A stretch of 64,000 bases of DNA from Sapria himalayana (Eukaryota > Streptophyta > Magnoliopsida > Malpighiales > Rafflesiaceae): positions 186,001-250,000 of the forward strand of contig JAREIK010002645.1 of the NCBI GenBank assembly GCA_029783825.1, in the 5' to 3' direction. Position numbers and translations under genes: made by a program. A model generated the notes under the pieces. It saw only the letters and a program-made list of their open reading frames with translations. It did not search any database and was not told where the DNA came from. Below are positions 63,401 to 64,000 of the stretch, in pieces (the first letter of the stretch is position 1; the number at the start of each line of letters is the position of its first letter).

Positions 63401-64000
63401 GAGAAAGTCTATTAAATATGAATGAACTATCGAAATACTTTAACACCTATTATTATTCCAAATTATCCCATAATAACATAAAAAATCTTGACATAGTGAA
63501 TTGATAATAATTATCTTAATTCATATTTTATGTTATCTAAAATGATAAGTTATCTACTTACCACCTAATTTCTAACATAATATCAGAGTCTATTTTTTTG
63601 TGTTTTCAAATATGATTTCAATAGAATGAGTAAATTATTATCAGATATTATTGAAACTCTATTATACTTAAAAAAATAAAGAGGATGGACAAATAGATCT
63701 TCAAGATAAAGACAGAAATATAAGTAAATGATAACATGCATGAAGATAATAATATTGAAACTTAAAGTTGTGATGACCTGAACTATATAGAGTGATATTA
63801 TGTTTATATTACTACTATTTGTATTGCACTAACATGTATTTCATTCCAATCTTTTTTTTGTATTTTTTAAGCATTTAAATTTGTATTTTCAGAATTGAGT
63901 GAAACATACATGTAATTTATGTTATTTAGATTAATTATACCAACTACTAACAAATTGAAAGTGCATATATGAGTCGAGATAATTATAGTACGTGTGTCAT
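60431..64000. other. Upstream ECA3 intron: LTR-like repeat and AT-rich sequence
   Basis: (TC)n at 60,487-60,505 and (AT)n at 61,333-61,353. 62,130-63,575 resembles 5,320-6,700 and 37,490-38,400 and ends at a clear PBS-like TAATATCAGAGTC (63,578-63,590), so it is probably a + strand copia LTR with its leader beyond. No ATPase exon was recognised. Confidence 0.5.

Noticed and set aside
58332..64000. Missing upstream ECA3 exons (M1-M2, NAEKALEEL)
   Set aside because: Looked for on the minus strand and not found; they probably lie beyond 64,000.

Overview
This is plant nuclear DNA: strongly AT-rich, with GT-AG introns and hAT, LINE, SINE and Ty1/copia relics. The whole 64 kb lies inside one gene on the minus strand. 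That gene encodes an ECA-type (SERCA-like, P-IIA) calcium ATPase and matches the plant ECA3 group best. Ten coding exons (950 bp in total) can be assembled without a stop or frameshift. They run from the actuator domain (58,331) through TGES, M3, M4 with PEGLP and the phosphorylation motif DKTGT, into the start of the nucleotide-binding domain (7,620). The 5' exons (N-terminus, M1-M2) should lie beyond 64,000, and the 3' exons (rest of the N and P domains, M5-M10) before position 1. Remembered ECA3 sequences suggest a closer fit to monocots (for example GTVVV.GRARAVVVGVG), but the species cannot be named.

The exons sit in four tight groups (58.1-58.3, 50.4-51.4, 28.1-28.5 kb, and singles at 11.3 and 7.6 kb). 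Between them are introns of about 6.7, 21.9, 16.8 and 3.5 kb, and the outermost introns run off both ends. The long introns are full of transposons. (1) A hAT family with the end TAGAGGTGTCAA and GC-rich subterminal repeats has copies at 11.5, 16.4, 33.7, 34.1 and 36.9 kb. A 3.1 kb member at 30.07-33.21 kb still carries BED-zinc-finger and acidic C-terminal traces of a transposase. (2) A second short hAT-like family (end CAAGGAAGCACGGACACG) is nested in that relic at 30.97 kb and recurs at 38.53 kb, where it is itself interrupted by a third GC-rich element. (3) A 2.8 kb hAT with a DUF659 transposase relic lies at 40.92-43.70 kb. (4) An L1-like LINE with a 15 bp target duplication lies at 44.2-49.2 kb. 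(5) A tRNA-derived SINE lies at 50.7-50.9 kb, beside a splice donor. (6) Many decayed Ty1/copia pieces are present, with RT/RNase H fragments on the minus strand and LTR pieces in both orientations.

No second host gene, RNA gene or CRISPR array was found. The most notable points are the size and transposon load of the ECA3 introns, a histidine-rich M3-M4 loop, a Thr-to-Met change just after PEGLP, the SINE against a 5' splice site, the nested hAT families with matching 8-bp target duplications, and the concentration of LINE stop codons at tryptophan positions.
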